DNA of 64,000 nucleotides from NCBI GenBank assembly GCA_949282385.1, contig CASDOP010000001.1:333639-397638 (forward strand). The letters are read 5' to 3'. The DNA is from an uncultured Clostridia bacterium. Its GTDB lineage: Bacteria > Bacillota > Clostridia > Christensenellales > Borkfalkiaceae. Under the pieces are notes generated by a model. That model made no database searches and had not been told where the DNA came from. It saw nothing but the letters and a program-made list of their open reading frames with translations. A program made the translations under genes and the position numbers. Positions 62,651 to 64,000 of the stretch are shown here, in pieces. Each line of letters begins with the position of its first letter. Position 1 is the first letter of the stretch.

Positions 62651-64000
62651 TTATGCGTTTGCGAGCGCAAGATTGTAATTGGAAGTTGCAAAGAGCGCAG
62701 CGCTGAGGCAGAGGTAATTGGACTTGGTTGCACCGGTAGTTATGTTGTTAGAAACATAATTATCGTTTGTTCCGATTTCGCCGTTTTCGCCGATAATCGA
62801 AGCGAAGAACGCTGCGTCCTTACCGACAAAGCCTGTAAATATTTTATCCGTATACCTCGAAGCTGTAGAGCCGTCGATAACGATTTCATAAGTATCTATC
62901 TTGCCGTCGGTTACGGCTACTTTAATCTCGAAAGAACCAGCTCTTCCGTTACCCTTAGTAACAATATCGTATGTAACGGTACTGCCCTCAACGGTGAAAG
63001 TGGTGTCTGCCAGTTCTATCATGGAAGTTGCGTTCCAGCCTTCGTAGAATTTTGCAACGAGGGCATTCTGTACGGCAAGAAGAAGTCTGCCCGATCCCTG
63101 CGTTGCACCCGTTATTACGAGGGACGCATCGGATACGGAAGAAGGTATGCTGTCATTAGTGGTTACAGTAACAGCAAGCAGTTCTTCTACCGTCTTGCCC
63201 TTATATGCTTTAAGCAGGTCAGCAATTCCGTTGTTCCATATATCTTTATTCGTCCAGCTGTCGGTTACTTCTACATAATCGCTGTTGGCTATGCCTACCG
63301 CCTCTACCACATTGCCGTTGAGTACAACCCTGACGGCTATGCCGTAATCGGGAGCGGTTGAATCCCATGCGTTGGGATAGTGATATTCGCCTTCGTAAAC
63401 CTCGTAGCCAAGGCCTGAAAGAGCGTCCTGCACGGCAAGGAGCAGTCTACCCGAGCCCTGCGTTGCGCCCGTTATCATGAGCGAGCTGTCGGAAACCTTT
63501 GAAGGAACGCTGTTTGCCGTAGTTACATCGACAGCGAGAATTTCGGCTATCGTCTTGCCCTTATATGCTTTAAGCAGGTCAGCAATTCCGTTATTCCATA
63601 TTTCTTTATTCGTCCAGCTGTCGGTTACTTCTACATAATCACTGTTGGCTATGCCTACCGCCTCTATCACGCCGTCTTTAACGACTACCTTTACGGCTAT
63701 ACGTAGCCGAGACCCGAGAATGCGTTCTGCACGGCAAGGAGCAATCTGCCCGAACCCTGCGTTGCGCCCGTTATCGTGAGCGAGCTGTCGGAAACCTTAG
63801 AAGGAACGCTGTTAGTGGTAGTTACGTCTGTTGCAAGAATTTCGGCTATTGTTCTTCCCTTATATGCTTCGAGAAGACCTGCTATGCCGTTATTCCATAC
63901 ATCTTTATTCGTCCAGCTGTCGGTTACTTCTACATAATCACTGTTGGCTATGCCTACCGCCTCTATCACGCCGTCTTTAACGACTACCTTTACGGCTATA
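62651..64000 (-). pseudogene. Tandem FMN-binding-repeat protein, frame broken, 5' end outside window
   Basis: The visible part holds at least three 120-residue FMN_bind units plus a C-terminal domain. Each unit runs from AVGIANSDYVEVTDSWTNK through LKAYKGKT to ITGATQGSGRLLLAVQ, where the TGAT threonine is the expected FMN attachment site. The C-terminal domain (TFTVEGSTVTYDIVTKG to TTGATKSNYLCLSAALFATSNYNLALA) has a fourth TGAT and resembles the RnfG C-terminus. The upstream segment (63697-64000) ends GLGYV-stop, and the downstream segment (62651-63670 or a little further) continues in another frame: 61 bases are missing at about 63701. Either a real frameshift or an assembly error in near-identical repeats. 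The N-terminus, presumably with signal peptide, is not seen. Confidence 0.8.
63246..64000 (-). repeat. Tandem coding repeats of the FMN-binding unit
   Basis: The block encoding NSDYVEVTDSWTNK recurs at about 63246-63311, 63606-63671 and 63905-63970 (plus-strand positions). Spacing is 360 bases between the first two and 299 between the last two, with long stretches of near identity. The 5' flank of the unit at 63970-64000 is repeated exactly at 63671-63701. Confidence 0.9.

Noticed and set aside
63246..64000. Possible CRISPR array or IS remnant because of the repeats
   Set aside because: The units are 360 bp, nearly identical throughout and coding for an FMN-binding domain; there are no short spacers or transposase.

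Overview
The window looks like the chromosome of a Gram-positive, endospore-forming anaerobe of the class Clostridia with moderate G+C. Sequence-level reasons are: sporulation genes (yunB, spoVAD, spoVAE), a phenylalanine T-box, an FMN riboswitch in front of a RibU-type ECF component, the Clostridia/Bacilli gene orders prs-pth-mfd-(prsA-like) and tig-clpP-clpX-lon-engB, and a complete Rnf ferredoxin:NAD+ complex. Assignment below class is not possible from the window. There are no rRNA or tRNA genes, no CRISPR array, no insertion sequence and no prophage that I can see.

Layout. 1-2.2 kb: NatAB-like ABC exporter (permease cut by the window edge) and a small XRE regulator. 2.2-13.2 kb, minus strand: uppP, a large PrsA-like lipoprotein, mfd, pth, prs, tadA, an M14 peptidase, rlmH and a CPBP membrane protease. 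13.3-18.5 kb, plus strand: two-subunit class I fumarase, then T-box-pheS-pheT. 18.6-20.8 kb: yunB divergent from spoVAD-spoVAE. 20.8-28.2 kb, minus strand: a Tritrichomonas-like IMP dehydrogenase, a MocR regulator, NADP-isocitrate dehydrogenase, ddl and a membrane-anchored MurF. 28.2-31.5 kb: tsaE-tsaB-rimI-alpha/beta hydrolase, and ribU behind an FMN riboswitch. 31.6-41.0 kb: a ten-gene minus-strand polysaccharide cluster with the whole GDP-D-glycero-D-manno-heptose pathway (including an HddC-GmhB fusion), UDP-galactopyranose mutase, four glycosyltransferases and two polyprenyl-phosphate sugar transferases at its ends. 41.4-47.8 kb: protein quality-control genes. 47.9-52.6 kb: rqcH, three small membrane proteins and an ABC exporter. 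52.7-54.0 kb: M18 aminopeptidase.

54.2-64.0 kb is the most distinctive part: a Gx-family transporter, rnfCDGEAB, then on the other strand a NusG_II-domain protein, an ApbE flavin transferase lipoprotein, and a protein made of tandem 120-residue FMN-binding repeats with a TGAT flavinylation motif in each. Together with the FMN riboswitch-ribU unit this gives flavin uptake, covalent flavin attachment, an ion-pumping electron input at the membrane, and a multi-flavin extracytoplasmic carrier. The repeat protein carries a 61-bp deletion that breaks its frame in this assembly.

A window-wide pattern: many genes at operon heads (fumarase, CPBP protease, tsaE, yunB, the ABC exporter, the Gx transporter, apbE) have no Shine-Dalgarno sequence and instead have a sigma-A-like -35/17 bp/-10 promoter ending 5-9 bases before the start codon, which predicts leaderless mRNAs. 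Other heads (guaB, rqcH) and most genes inside operons have ordinary ribosome-binding sites.
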